From Pseudomonadota bacterium (GTDB taxonomy: Bacteria; Pseudomonadota; Gammaproteobacteria; Burkholderiales; Burkholderiaceae_D), in contig JAEWEK010000069.1 of the NCBI GenBank assembly GCA_023389425.1, positions 1-52,665 on the forward strand: DNA of 52,665 nt, read 5' to 3'. The notes beneath the pieces are model-generated. The model was not told where the DNA came from and did not search any database. It worked only from the letters and a program-made list of their open reading frames with translations. Below are positions 37,832 through 47,957 of this stretch, in pieces. A program made the position numbers and the translations under genes. How positions within the stretch are numbered: position 1 is the first letter of the stretch; every line of letters starts with the position of its first letter.

Positions 37832-38062
37832 CTAATTTGGCGTTGAACGCGGTGACTGTGCGGTGCGGGACGAGATAATCTTCTCCAACGCCATTGGATC
37901 GACCACCCAATCGGAATATTCCTCTTGGTTCATGCCAAGAAATTCCGACAACTGCTGTCCAGTCCCTGCCTGCCCAGAATGCCAGCGTTCGACGTAGTCA
38001 TCGATATCGCCGGGCGAAGCCAGCCCAGCAATGCAGAGCGATATGAAGTTTGGCTTATCCAT
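37832..38062 (-). CDS. Small acidic protein, probable immunity/antitoxin of the E3-type toxin
   Basis: 76 residues, acidic over most of its length, with GDIDDYVERWHSG and LGMNQEEYSDWVVDP. AGGGAG lies 9 bases before the ATG. The start overlaps the end of the toxin frame (ATGGATAA), an arrangement typical of toxin/immunity pairs. Its sequence does not resemble the classical colicin E3 immunity protein as I remember it, so the role rests on position and composition. Confidence 0.65.
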   Translation of the reverse strand: MDKPNFISLCIAGLASPGDIDDYVERWHSGQAGTGQQLSEFLGMNQEEYSDWVVDPMALEKIISSRTAQSPRSTPN

Positions 38063-38293
38063 GTAGTGATCTCCCTTTCACGGCCTGCTTGCTTAGCTTG
38101 CCTGTCAGCGGATCAAGTGCCCCAAGATGCCGCCCGCGCTTGTCAAATACTTCGATTTCGCCGTGGAGCGCGTCCCAAGTAAAGAAACGGTCTCGCCGAT
38201 AGTTTGTCCAGACCTGCTGCCATTGATAACTTTATGTTTGGCACAGCAGTCCAGAAAGCACGGTACGGGACGAGCTTTGGGCATCCTCTTCAC
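38055..38293 (-). pseudogene. Colicin E3-type ribonuclease toxin, frameshifted
   Basis: Two minus-strand frames together look like a short stand-alone colicin E3/pyocin-type cytotoxin. The first begins at GTG 38293 or ATG 38284 with MPKARPVPCF, like the proline-rich leader of such proteins. The second, offset by one base and without a start codon, reads WDALHGEIEVFDKRGRHLG and ends at 38055. The second part keeps the D-x2-H-x3-E triad that in colicin E3 (D510, H513, E517) cuts 16S rRNA. The shift falls near 38205-38225. It is either an inactivating mutation, a sequencing error or a frameshift site. It lies 90 bases after rng on the same strand. Confidence 0.7.
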
Positions 38294-38383
38294 CAGTTTA
38301 GCGAAAATGTGGAACGGGTAGCGCCAGGCGCAATCCGCACAGTCTGCCGGTACCGGGACAAGCGTGCCTTGAGCAAGATCTGA

Positions 38384-39847
38384 TCACATCAGAATGACGT
38401 CGTACTGCTCCTGGTGATACCCCTTCTCGACCTGCAGCGAGATCCGCTTGCCGATGAAGTCCCCCAGCATTGCCAGGTGCTGTGATTCCTCCTCGAGGAA
38501 CAGGTCGATCACTTCCTGCGAGGCGACGATGCGGAACTCGCGCGGGTTGAACTGCTTCGCTTCGCGCAGCAGCTCGCGCAGGATCTCGTAGCAGATGGTG
38601 CGCGAGGTTTTTACCTGGCCCTTGCCGCTGCAGGCCGGGCAGGGCTCGCACAGGATATGGGCCAGCGATTCGCGCGTGCGCTTGCGCGTCATCTCCACCA
38701 GTCCCAGCGCCGAGAAGCCGCTGACCGACACCTTGGTGCGGTCGCGCGCCAGCGCCTTCTTCAGCTCCGACAGCACCGCGTTGCGATGCTCGGTGTTTTC
38801 CATGTCGATGAAGTCGAGGATGATGATGCCGCCGAGGTTGCGCAGCCGGAGCTGGCGGGCGATCGCGTGCGCCGCTTCCAGGTTCGTCTTGAAGATCGTG
38901 TCCGCGAAATTGCGGCCGCCGACGAATCCGCCGGTGTTCACGTCGATCGTGGTCATCGCCTCGGTCTGGTCGACGATCAGGTAGCCGCCCGACTTGAGGT
39001 CGACGCGTCGGCCCAGCGCGCGCAGGATCTCTTCCTCGACGCCGTACAGGTCGAACAGCGGACGCTCGCCGGTGTAGTGCTGCAGGCGCGACAGCACCGA
39101 CGGCGTGTACACCTGAGCGAATTCGACCAGCTTGAGGTAGTTCTCGCGCGAGTCGACCTGGATGGTGGCGGTTTCGTCGTGCACGAAGTCGCGCAGCACG
39201 CGTTGCGACAGGCTCAGGTCCTGGTACAGCAGGCTGGTGGGCGGACGGGTGCGCGCGCCCTGCAGGATCGCGTTCCAGGTCTTGCGCAGGTAGTCGACGT
39301 CGGCCAGCAGGTCGGTGTCGGACGCTTCCTCGGCCATCGTGCGCACGATGTAGCCGCCTTTTTCTTCCGGCGGCAGCAGGCCTTGAAGGCGCGCGCGCAG
39401 CGCATCGCGGTCGGCTTCCTTTTCGATCTTCTGCGAGATGCCGATGTGGTTGTCCTGCGGAAGATACACCAGCATGCGGCCGGCGATGGATATCTGCGTG
39501 GACAGGCGCGCGCCCTTGGTGCCGATCGGATCCTTGATGACCTGGACCGTCAGCACCTGGCCGTCGAACAGCAGCTTTTCGATGGGCGTGGGCGGCGCAT
39601 TGCTGTTGTCGTGGCTGCGCGCTTCCCAGATGTCGGCGACGTGGAGGAAGGCCGCGCGTTCGAGGCCGATGTCGATGAAGGCCGACTGCATCCCCGGCAG
39701 CACCCGCACCACCTTGCCGAGGTAGACGTTCCCGGCCAGCCCGCGCGTGAGCGTGCGTTCGATGTGCAGTTCCTGAACGGCGCCCTGCAGCACCAGCGCG
39801 ACGCGGGTCTCTTGCGGGGTGATGTTGATAAGGATGTCTTCGTTCAT
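38384..39847 (-). CDS. rng: Ribonuclease G
   Basis: 487 residues from ATG 39847 (MNEDILINITPQETRVALV, the family N-terminus); a longer frame to 39940 is rejected. Endoribonuclease that matures the 5' end of 16S rRNA and degrades some mRNAs. The S1 domain lies at about residues 35-130. The catalytic Mg-binding aspartates sit in TTIDVNTGGFVGGRNF and IILDFIDMEN, and the zinc-link cysteines in CEPCPACSGKG. No C-terminal scaffold, which separates it from RNase E. In related genomes rng follows maf; here the thiamin genes lie between them. Confidence 0.95.
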   Translation of the reverse strand: MNEDILINITPQETRVALVLQGAVQELHIERTLTRGLAGNVYLGKVVRVLPGMQSAFIDIGLERAAFLHVADIWEARSHDNSNAPPTPIEKLLFDGQVLTVQVIKDPIGTKGARLSTQISIAGRMLVYLPQDNHIGISQKIEKEADRDALRARLQGLLPPEEKGGYIVRTMAEEASDTDLLADVDYLRKTWNAILQGARTRPPTSLLYQDLSLSQRVLRDFVHDETATIQVDSRENYLKLVEFAQVYTPSVLSRLQHYTGERPLFDLYGVEEEILRALGRRVDLKSGGYLIVDQTEAMTTIDVNTGGFVGGRNFADTIFKTNLEAAHAIARQLRLRNLGGIIILDFIDMENTEHRNAVLSELKKALARDRTKVSVSGFSALGLVEMTRKRTRESLAHILCEPCPACSGKGQVKTSRTICYEILRELLREAKQFNPREFRIVASQEVIDLFLEEESQHLAMLGDFIGKRISLQVEKGYHQEQYDVILM

Positions 39848-39967
39848 GGATCGGCGCCGCTGATTGTACAAACTGTCATCATACACGGCACTGTGGAGCC
39901 GCGGGCACCCGTTTGCCAAGCGCTGGAAAGCCGCGTACACTGCGCAGCGTCATCGCAAGATGACACC

Positions 39968-40056
39968 TCGCTAGGGGTCCTGTGCGTCGTCATGCGGCGC
40001 GCGGGTGAGACATACCCTCCGAACCTGATCTGGATAATGCCAGCGAAGGGAAGCGA
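39968..40056 (+). ncRNA. TPP riboswitch (THI element)
   Basis: All conserved parts are present: closing stem TCGCT (39968-39972) with AGCGA (40052-40056), the GGGGTCC-type junction, GTGAGACATACCC for pyrimidine sensing and GAACCTGATCTGGATAATGC followed by CAGCGAAGGGAAGC for the pyrophosphate side. Binding of thiamin pyrophosphate should switch off the thi operon beginning at 40133. Confidence 0.96.
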
Positions 40057-40093
40057 CGAGAGCCACCCGCGCCCCGCGCGCACCCGGCTGTCC

Positions 40094-40132
40094 CACTCCC
40101 CCGTTGGCCCGTGCTGAACGACCACACTGGGA

Positions 40133-40135
<3 letters not shown>
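40094..40135 (+). promoter_or_regulatory. Candidate SD-hiding hairpin in the thiC leader
   Basis: CACTCCC (40094-40100) is exactly complementary to GGGAGTG (40129-40135), which includes the ribosome binding site and the GTG start of thiC. It lies downstream of the riboswitch, so pairing when TPP is bound would block translation. The pairing is seen; the switching is inferred. Confidence 0.6.
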
Positions 40136-42052
<1,917 letters not shown>

Positions 42053-42057
42053 CGATC

Positions 42058-42258
42058 ATGCTCGACATCCGACTGAACGGCGAACCGCACCGCTTCGACG
42101 GGCGCTCCGTGCACGAGCTGGCCGAATCGCTCGGCGTGGCCGGCCAGATGGTGGCGCTGGCCGTCAACCGCCAGGTGGTGCCGCGCTCGCAGTGGCGCGC
42201 ACGCCTGCTCGAGCCGCACGACGAGGTTGACCTGGTGCGTGCCATCGGCGGCGGTTGA
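42058..42258 (+). CDS. thiS: Sulfur carrier protein ThiS
   Basis: 66 residues. Small ubiquitin-like carrier whose C-terminal glycine becomes a thiocarboxylate and donates sulfur to the thiazole ring. It ends in AIGGG, with the required terminal Gly-Gly, and has the typical MLDIRLNGEPHRF start and VALAVNRQVVPRSQW core. Starts 5 bases after thiC. Its activating enzyme ThiF is not in this window. Confidence 0.94.
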   Translation: MLDIRLNGEPHRFDGRSVHELAESLGVAGQMVALAVNRQVVPRSQWRARLLEPHDEVDLVRAIGGG

Positions 42259-42285
42259 TGCGGCCTCAAACAAGGAAAAGATCAA

Positions 42286-43080
42286 ATGACAAACGAACGT
42301 AAGGACAGCCCCCTCGTCATCGCGGGCACCGAATTCCAATCGCGCCTGCTGGTCGGCAGCGGCAAGTACCGCGACCTGGAGCAGACGCGCGAAGCCACGC
42401 TGGCGGCGCAGGCGGAGATCGTCACCGTGGCGATCCGCCGCGTGAACATCGGCCAGGATCCGAACGCGCCAAGCCTGCTGGACGCGCTGCCGCCGGACCG
42501 GTTCACCATCCTGCCCAACACCGCCGGCTGCTACACGGCGAAGGATGCGGTCTATACGCTGCAGCTGGCGCGCGAGCTGCTGGGCGGGCGCAAGCTGGTC
42601 AAGCTGGAAGTGCTGGGGGACGAGAAGACGCTGTTCCCCAACATGCCGGAAACCCTGGCTGCCGCCGAAACGCTGGTGCGCGACGGCTTCGACGTGATGG
42701 TCTACTGCAGCGACGATCCGATCCAGGCGCGCATGCTGGAGGAAATCGGCTGCGTGGCGGTGATGCCGCTGGCGTCGCTGATCGGTTCGGGGATGGGCAT
42801 CCTCAATCCGTGGAACCTGTCGCTCATCATCGAGCAGGCCACAGTGCCGGTGCTGGTGGATGCGGGTGTCGGCACGGCGTCGGATGCCGCCATCGCGATG
42901 GAACTCGGCTGCGACGGCGTGCTGATGAACAGTGCGATCGCCCATGCGCAAGATCCGGTGCGGATGGCGCGCGCGATGAAGCTTGCGGTGCAGGCCGGGC
43001 GCGACGCATGGCTGGCCGGACGCATGCCGCGGCGGTTCGCGGCTGCGCCGTCGTCGCCGATGGCGGGGCGGGTGGCCTGA
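42286..43080 (+). CDS. thiG: Thiazole synthase ThiG
   Basis: 264 residues. Builds the thiazole phosphate of thiamin with ThiS-thiocarboxylate. The Schiff-base lysine is probably K106 in LVKLEVLGDEKTLFPN; LPNTAGCYTAKDAV and VLVDAGVGTASDAAIAMELG form the phosphate-binding barrel ends. AAGGAA precedes the ATG. The stop overlaps the thiD start as TGATG. Confidence 0.96.
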   Translation: MTNERKDSPLVIAGTEFQSRLLVGSGKYRDLEQTREATLAAQAEIVTVAIRRVNIGQDPNAPSLLDALPPDRFTILPNTAGCYTAKDAVYTLQLARELLGGRKLVKLEVLGDEKTLFPNMPETLAAAETLVRDGFDVMVYCSDDPIQARMLEEIGCVAVMPLASLIGSGMGILNPWNLSLIIEQATVPVLVDAGVGTASDAAIAMELGCDGVLMNSAIAHAQDPVRMARAMKLAVQAGRDAWLAGRMPRRFAAAPSSPMAGRVA

Positions 43081-43826
43081 TGGATCGCGTCCGCCCGGCC
43101 GTGCTGGTGTTCGCCGGACTCGATCCTTCCGGCGGCGCCGGCATCGGCGCGGACATCCAGGCGATCGCCGCACAGGGAGCGCATGCGCTGCCGGTGGTGA
43201 CGGCGCTGACGGTGCAGGACAACAACCGCGTGCACGAGGTCGTGCCGGTCGATGCGGGACTGATCGAGCGGCAGGCGTCGCTGCTCGCGGCGTCCATTCC
43301 GATCCTTGCGGTAAAGCTTGGCATTCCCGGCAGCCGCGCCAATGCGGAAGCCATCGCAGGGGTTATTGCAAGGCTGCGCGGCCAGCAGCCGGACCTGCAT
43401 GTGGTGCTGGACCCGGTGCTGGCCAGCGGTCGTGGCGACCCTCTCGCACGCGGTGGCGCGCTGGCAGCGCTGGCGCCATTGCTGCCGCTGGCGAGCGTGC
43501 TGGTGCCGAACCTGTTGGAAGCCGAGGCCCTTGGCGATACGGGCTGCCCGAACGTACTGGTCACCGGCGGCCATGCGCATGGCGCCACCGTCGTCAATCG
43601 ATGGCACGGCGGTGAGTGGACATGGCCACGCCTGCCGGGCGAATTCCACGGCAGCGGCTGCACGCTCGCTTCCGCCATCGCGGCGCGCCTTGCGCTTGGC
43701 GAGGACATGCGCGAGGCATTGGAGAACGCGCAGCGCTACACGCACGCCACGCTGGCGCAGTCGTTCGCGGTCGCGCCGGGCCAGCGCATTCCGATGTGCC
43801 GACCCATACTGACAAAGGAATCATGA
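43080..43826 (+). CDS. thiD: Hydroxymethylpyrimidine/phosphomethylpyrimidine kinase
   Basis: 248 residues from ATG 43080, overlapping the thiG stop. PfkB-like kinase that phosphorylates HMP and HMP-P. Family marks: VFAGLDPSGGAGIGADIQ, TALTVQDNN, VLDPVLASGRGD and the C-terminal anion hole GEFHGSGCTLASAIAA. It is somewhat shorter than E. coli ThiD (266) and stands as a single domain without a ThiE fusion. It sits between thiG and thiE in place of the thiO often found in related operons. Confidence 0.93.
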   Translation: MDRVRPAVLVFAGLDPSGGAGIGADIQAIAAQGAHALPVVTALTVQDNNRVHEVVPVDAGLIERQASLLAASIPILAVKLGIPGSRANAEAIAGVIARLRGQQPDLHVVLDPVLASGRGDPLARGGALAALAPLLPLASVLVPNLLEAEALGDTGCPNVLVTGGHAHGATVVNRWHGGEWTWPRLPGEFHGSGCTLASAIAARLALGEDMREALENAQRYTHATLAQSFAVAPGQRIPMCRPILTKES

Positions 43827-44434
43827 TGCGAGGCTTGTACCTGGTGACGCCCAATTGGGAAGACACGGAAAAGCTGCTGGTGTGTACCGATCGCGCGCTG
43901 CGGGCCGGCGCCGCGCTGGTGCAATACCGGCACAAGGACGCCACACCGGCGCTGCGCCGCGAGCAGGCCAGCGCGCTGCTGGCGCTGTGCAGGTGGCACA
44001 ACACGCCGCTGGTCATCAACGACCACGTCGCGCTGTGCCAGGACATCGACGCCGACGGCGTGCATGTCGGCGCGACCGACGCGGACGTGGGCAGCGTCCG
44101 GCGTGCGCTCGGCGCCGGCAAGATTGTCGGGGCGTCGTGTTACGGCGATCTGGAACTGGCGCACACGGCGCAGTCCAGCGGTGCGAGCTACGTCGCTTTC
44201 GGCGGCTTCTATCCGTCGGCGGTCAAGGTCTATCCGGTGACGACGCCGCCGGATATCATCACGCAGGCAAAGGCGGAATTGTCGGTGCCGGTGGTGGTCA
44301 TCGGCGGCATGAGCGCGTCGAACGCCTTGCCGCTGGTGGCGCGCGGCGCCGACATGGTGGCGGCGATCAGCCGCGTGTACATGGCGCCCGATGCGGGGGC
44401 GGCCGCGCGCGCGTTCGCGGCCCTGTTCGTCTAA
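43823..44434 (+). CDS. thiE: Thiamin phosphate synthase ThiE
   Basis: 203 residues. Joins HMP-PP and thiazole phosphate to thiamin phosphate. Recognised by GLYLVTPN, VQYRHKDA, LVINDHVALCQDIDADGVHVG and the phosphate-binding VVVIGGMSASNA. AAAGGA lies just upstream; ATGATG offers starts at 43823 or 43826, the first overlapping the thiD stop. Last gene of the thi operon, converging on maf 6 bases away. Confidence 0.95.
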   Translation: MMRGLYLVTPNWEDTEKLLVCTDRALRAGAALVQYRHKDATPALRREQASALLALCRWHNTPLVINDHVALCQDIDADGVHVGATDADVGSVRRALGAGKIVGASCYGDLELAHTAQSSGASYVAFGGFYPSAVKVYPVTTPPDIITQAKAELSVPVVVIGGMSASNALPLVARGADMVAAISRVYMAPDAGAAARAFAALFV

Positions 44435-44440
44435 TGACGA

Positions 44441-45064
44441 TTAAATCGGCAGGCCGGCCTTGCGCAGCAGGTTCGCGGTCTCGAACAGCGGCAGGCCCAT
44501 GATGCCGGAGTGGCTGCCCTCGATGTGCTCGACGAACAGCGCGGCCAGGCCCTGGATGCCGTAGCCGCCGGCCTTGTCGTAGGGCTCGGGCGTGGCGCAG
44601 TAGGCCTTGATCGCGGCAGGAGAAAGCTGCGCGAAGCGCACGTTGGAGACCTGCGTGATCTGTTCGGCGACGTGATTGTGATGGACCGCCACCGAAGTCA
44701 GCACCTGGTGCGTGCGGCCAGACAAGCGGCCCAGCATCTCGACCGCTTCGTCCGTGTTGGCGGGCTTGCCGAGGATGAGGCCATCGATGGTGACGGTGGT
44801 GTCGGCGGTGAGCACGGGCCGTGGCGGCTGGCGGCGCAGCTGCAGGATGTTCCAGGCGAACGCGCCTTTTTCCTTCGCCACGCGCGCCACGTAGTCGTGC
44901 GGGTCTTCGCCCGGCCGCTCGTCCTCGCTGACGTCCACGCCGCGCGCGGGATCGCTGCGCAGCATCAGCAGTTCGAATTCCACGCCGACCTGGCGCAGCA
45001 GTTCGCGCCGGCGCGGGCTCTTGGAGGCGAGGTAGATTTTCTTGTCGAGCGGTTTGGTGGGCAT
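44441..45064 (-). CDS. maf: Maf family nucleotide pyrophosphatase
   Basis: 207 residues. Maf-type house-cleaning enzyme that hydrolyses non-canonical nucleotides. Motifs: IYLASKSPRRRELL at the start, ADTTVTIDGLILGKP with the catalytic aspartate, and YDKAGGYGIQGLAALFVEHIEG. Six bases after rlmH, last of the nadD-rsfS-rlmH-maf string. Confidence 0.94.
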   Translation of the reverse strand: MPTKPLDKKIYLASKSPRRRELLRQVGVEFELLMLRSDPARGVDVSEDERPGEDPHDYVARVAKEKGAFAWNILQLRRQPPRPVLTADTTVTIDGLILGKPANTDEAVEMLGRLSGRTHQVLTSVAVHHNHVAEQITQVSNVRFAQLSPAAIKAYCATPEPYDKAGGYGIQGLAALFVEHIEGSHSGIMGLPLFETANLLRKAGLPI

Positions 45065-45070
45065 GATGCG

Positions 45071-45541
45071 TCAGACGCGGTGGTAGGGATGGTTCTGGGT
45101 GATCGACCAGGCGCGGTACAGCTGCTCGGCGAGCATCACGCGCACGATCCCGTGCGGCAGGGTCATGCTCGAGATGCGGATCAGCCCTTCCGCACGGGCC
45201 TTGAGTTCGGGATCGAGGCCGTCGGCGCCCCCGATCAGGAAGACCGTGTCGCGCCCGTCCTGCTGCCATTGCTCCAGCATGGCCGACAGGCCGACGCTGG
45301 TGACGTCCTTGCCGCGCTCGTCGAGCGCGATGATGCGCGCGCTCTTGGGCAGCACGGCTTCGATGCGCTCGCGTTCGAGCGCCATCGCGGTGGCCGCGGT
45401 CTTGCTGCCGGAGCGTTCGACCGGCTTGATTTCCTTGAGCACGATGCGCAGCTCGGGCGGCATGCGCTTGGCGTACTCGGCGAAGCCGGTCTCGATCCAG
45501 GCCGGCATCTTGTGGCCGACCGCGGCGATGATGAGCTGCAT
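45071..45541 (-). CDS. rlmH: 23S rRNA (pseudouridine1915-N3)-methyltransferase RlmH
   Basis: 156 residues, SPOUT-class methyltransferase acting on helix 69 of 23S rRNA. Identified by FLIGGADGLDPEL (SAM-binding knot) and the C-terminal LAEQLYRAWSITQNHPYHR. It follows rsfS by 7 bases, the normal order. Confidence 0.97.
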   Translation of the reverse strand: MQLIIAAVGHKMPAWIETGFAEYAKRMPPELRIVLKEIKPVERSGSKTAATAMALERERIEAVLPKSARIIALDERGKDVTSVGLSAMLEQWQQDGRDTVFLIGGADGLDPELKARAEGLIRISSMTLPHGIVRVMLAEQLYRAWSITQNHPYHRV

Positions 45542-45548
45542 CGAGGGC

Positions 45549-46214
45549 TTACTCGGCTGCCGCCTTCTTCACGATGCGGCGGATGACCTTTTTCGGCGGC
45601 TCCGCTTCGGCGGCGGCGGCTTTCGCCGCGCGCTTGGCTTTCACTTCGGCCTGCGCGGTCTTGGACGGCGCAACCTTCACGGTCTTGCCGACGGCGACTT
45701 TGGGCGCGGCCGGTTTCCTGGCGGCGGTGGTTTTGGTCGCGGCGGACTTGCGGGCAGCGGGCTTGCGCTCGTTGACCGGCTTGGCCTCAGGCTCGTTCTT
45801 GTTGGCGGCCATGTGCTTGGACTTGGTCTTCGGCTCGGCCGCTTCCTTGCCCTCGGCGGTCGACTTGCGCTTGGCCGCACCCAGCTTGACCGGCTTCTCG
45901 CCCCAGATTTCTTCCAGGCGGTAGTACTGGCGGATCGTCGGCTGCATGATGTGGACGATCACGTCGCCGAGGTCGACCAGCACCCATTCGCCGGTGTCCT
46001 CGCCTTCCATGCCGACCACGTCGCCGCCGTTTTCCTTGACCTTGTCGCGCACCGATGCGGCCAGCGCCTTGGTCTGGCGGTTGGAGGTGCCGGAGGCGAC
46101 GACGATGCGGTCGAACAGGCTGGTGAGGTGCGTGGTGTCGAACAGGACGATGTCCTGGCCCTTGACGTCTTCGAGTGCGTCAACCACCAACGCTTGCAGT
46201 TTTTTGATATCCAT
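45549..46214 (-). CDS. rsfS: Ribosomal silencing factor RsfS with long Lys/Ala-rich tail
   Basis: 221 residues. The first ~110 are the RsfS core (LVVDALEDVKGQDIVLFDT, SNRQTKALA, WVLVDLGDVIVHIM), which binds L14 and blocks subunit joining. The other half is an added low-complexity tail rich in Lys, Ala, Thr and Pro, similar in style to histone H1 or AlgP tails; typical RsfS proteins are 105-130 residues. The ATG overlaps the nadD stop by one base. Confidence 0.94.
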   Translation of the reverse strand: MDIKKLQALVVDALEDVKGQDIVLFDTTHLTSLFDRIVVASGTSNRQTKALAASVRDKVKENGGDVVGMEGEDTGEWVLVDLGDVIVHIMQPTIRQYYRLEEIWGEKPVKLGAAKRKSTAEGKEAAEPKTKSKHMAANKNEPEAKPVNERKPAARKSAATKTTAARKPAAPKVAVGKTVKVAPSKTAQAEVKAKRAAKAAAAEAEPPKKVIRRIVKKAAAE

Positions 46215-46864
46215 TAGCTCTTGTATAAATGATGTTGTTGAATATAGTCTAGCACCACCGGTGCCACCAGCCCGTTTGCATTCCCGCCCCGGCGAATCGC
46301 GTCGCGCACCGCGGTGGCCGAGATGTCGACCGCCAGCGTATGTGCGAGGCAGACCCGCCCCGCCGGGCTGGAACGCAGCTCGGCCGGCGTGGCCAGGCGC
46401 GGCGCCAGTTCCCGCGCGACGCTTGGCGGCAGCTTGTCGGCGGCCAGTTCATAACCCGGCCGCGCGGCGACGCCGATGTTCGCCACGTCGAACAGCGCAT
46501 GCCACTCGCGCCAGGTGTCCAGCTTCTGCAGCTGGTCGGCTCCCATCAGGAACACGATCGACGCCTCGGGCCCGAGTTCGCCGCGCACATGGCGCAGCGT
46601 GTCGATGGTGTAGGTGGCGCCTTGGCGCTCCACTTCCTGCAGGTCGATCGTCACCGGGATGCGCGCTGTATGGAAGGCGCACTCCAGCATGGCGACACGG
46701 TCGGCGTCGGAAGCGTGAAGATTGGACTTCTGCCACGGCCGTCCGGCGGGGACGATGCGCAGCTGGTCCGGGTGAAGCAAATCGGCGAACAGCTCGGCCA
46801 GTGCGATGTGGCCGATGTGTACCGGGTCAAAACTCCCACCCAGCAGGGCAACGCAGAAACTCAC
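46214..46864 (-). CDS. nadD: Nicotinate-nucleotide adenylyltransferase
   Basis: 216 residues from GTG 46864, which overlaps the hemF stop (GTGA); longer upstream frames run through hemF and are rejected. Makes nicotinate adenine dinucleotide for NAD synthesis. ALLGGSFDPVHIGH is the nucleotide-binding start, with GADQLQKLDTWREW and ISATAVRDAIR completing the family pattern. Confidence 0.95.
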   Translation of the reverse strand: MSFCVALLGGSFDPVHIGHIALAELFADLLHPDQLRIVPAGRPWQKSNLHASDADRVAMLECAFHTARIPVTIDLQEVERQGATYTIDTLRHVRGELGPEASIVFLMGADQLQKLDTWREWHALFDVANIGVAARPGYELAADKLPPSVARELAPRLATPAELRSSPAGRVCLAHTLAVDISATAVRDAIRRGGNANGLVAPVVLDYIQQHHLYKS

Positions 46865-47772
46865 TTCTCCAGCCAGTCCCGGTGTACCAGGAAATCGGAG
46901 TACAGCCTGGCTTCTTCGGTGCCGGGCTGCGGCTGCCAGTCGTAGCGCCATTTGACGATCGGCGGCATCGACATCAGGATCGCCTCGGTACGCCCGCCCG
47001 ACTGCAGGCCGAAGTGCGTGCCGCGGTCCCACACGAGGTTGAACTCGACGTAGCGTCCGCGCCGGTAGGCCTGGAAGTCCCGTTCGCGTTCGCCGTATTG
47101 CGTGTCGATGCGGCGCTTCAGGATCGGCAGGTAGGCGTCGATGAAGCTGTCGCCCACGCTCCTCGCCATCGCGTACGATTCATCGAAGCCAAGCTCGTTG
47201 AAGTCGTCGAAGAAGATGCCGCCCACGCCGCGCGGCTCCTTGCGGTGCTTGAGGAAGAAGTACTCGTCGCACCACTTCTTGAAGCGCGTGTGCAGTTCGC
47301 CGCCAAAGGGCGCGACCGCGTCGCGGCAGGTCTGGTGGAAGTGACGCGCGTCTTCCTCGAAACCGTAGTGCGGGGTCAGGTCCATGCCGCCGCCGAACCA
47401 CCACACCGGTTCCTGTCCTTCGGCCGTGGCTTCGAAGAAGCGCACGTTCATGTGGACCGTCGGCGCATAGGGATTTCGCGGGTGGATCACCAGCGACACG
47501 CCCATCGCTTCCCACGCGCGGCCGGCCAGCTCGGGGCGCGCAGCCATCGCCGATGGCGGCAGGCTCTTGCCCATCACGTGGGAAAAGTTGACGCCGCCGC
47601 GTTCGAGCACATTGCCTTCTTCGATCAGGCGCGAGATGCCGCCGCCACCTTCAGGCCGTTCCCAGCTGTCGCGCAGGAAGGGGTTGCCGTCGACTTCTTC
47701 GAGCGCGGCAACGATGCGCGCTTGCAGGTCGAGCAGCCAGGCCTTGATGGCGGCAGGGTTGGGGGTGGACAT
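46861..47772 (-). CDS. hemF: Oxygen-dependent coproporphyrinogen-III oxidase
   Basis: 303 residues. Haem biosynthesis: two oxidative decarboxylations of coproporphyrinogen III. Family blocks: GGGGISRLIEEGNVLERGGVN, WWFGGGMDLTPHYGF, FHQTCRDA and RRGRYVEFNLVWDRGTHFGL. Starts at ATG 47772, giving the usual length. Coupled to nadD by a four-base overlap. Confidence 0.96.
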   Translation of the reverse strand: MSTPNPAAIKAWLLDLQARIVAALEEVDGNPFLRDSWERPEGGGGISRLIEEGNVLERGGVNFSHVMGKSLPPSAMAARPELAGRAWEAMGVSLVIHPRNPYAPTVHMNVRFFEATAEGQEPVWWFGGGMDLTPHYGFEEDARHFHQTCRDAVAPFGGELHTRFKKWCDEYFFLKHRKEPRGVGGIFFDDFNELGFDESYAMARSVGDSFIDAYLPILKRRIDTQYGERERDFQAYRRGRYVEFNLVWDRGTHFGLQSGGRTEAILMSMPPIVKWRYDWQPQPGTEEARLYSDFLVHRDWLEK

Positions 47773-47846
47773 CGGGTGCGTGTGCAAAGGGAAATGTGGG
47801 CAGATTGTACACTGCGGACAGTGCTGGTTACAAAACCTCAAAACAA

Positions 47847-47934
47847 CGTCGTTCCCGCGCAGGCGGGAACCCCATGTTGCGTGCAGTGCGGCTGCGCAGG
47901 CAGAAATGGGGTTCCCGCCTGCGCGGGAACGACG
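47847..47934. repeat. Palindromic intergenic repeat, TTCCCGC-type, paired arms
   Basis: The arms at 47847-47875 and 47906-47934 are near-perfect inverted copies (CGTCGTTCCCGCGCAGG and complement) around 30 bases. It fills the gap between purD and hemF. Same family as the copies at 25262 and 29466. Confidence 0.8.
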
Positions 47935-47957
47935 GGTTTTAATGAAACGTATTGCTG

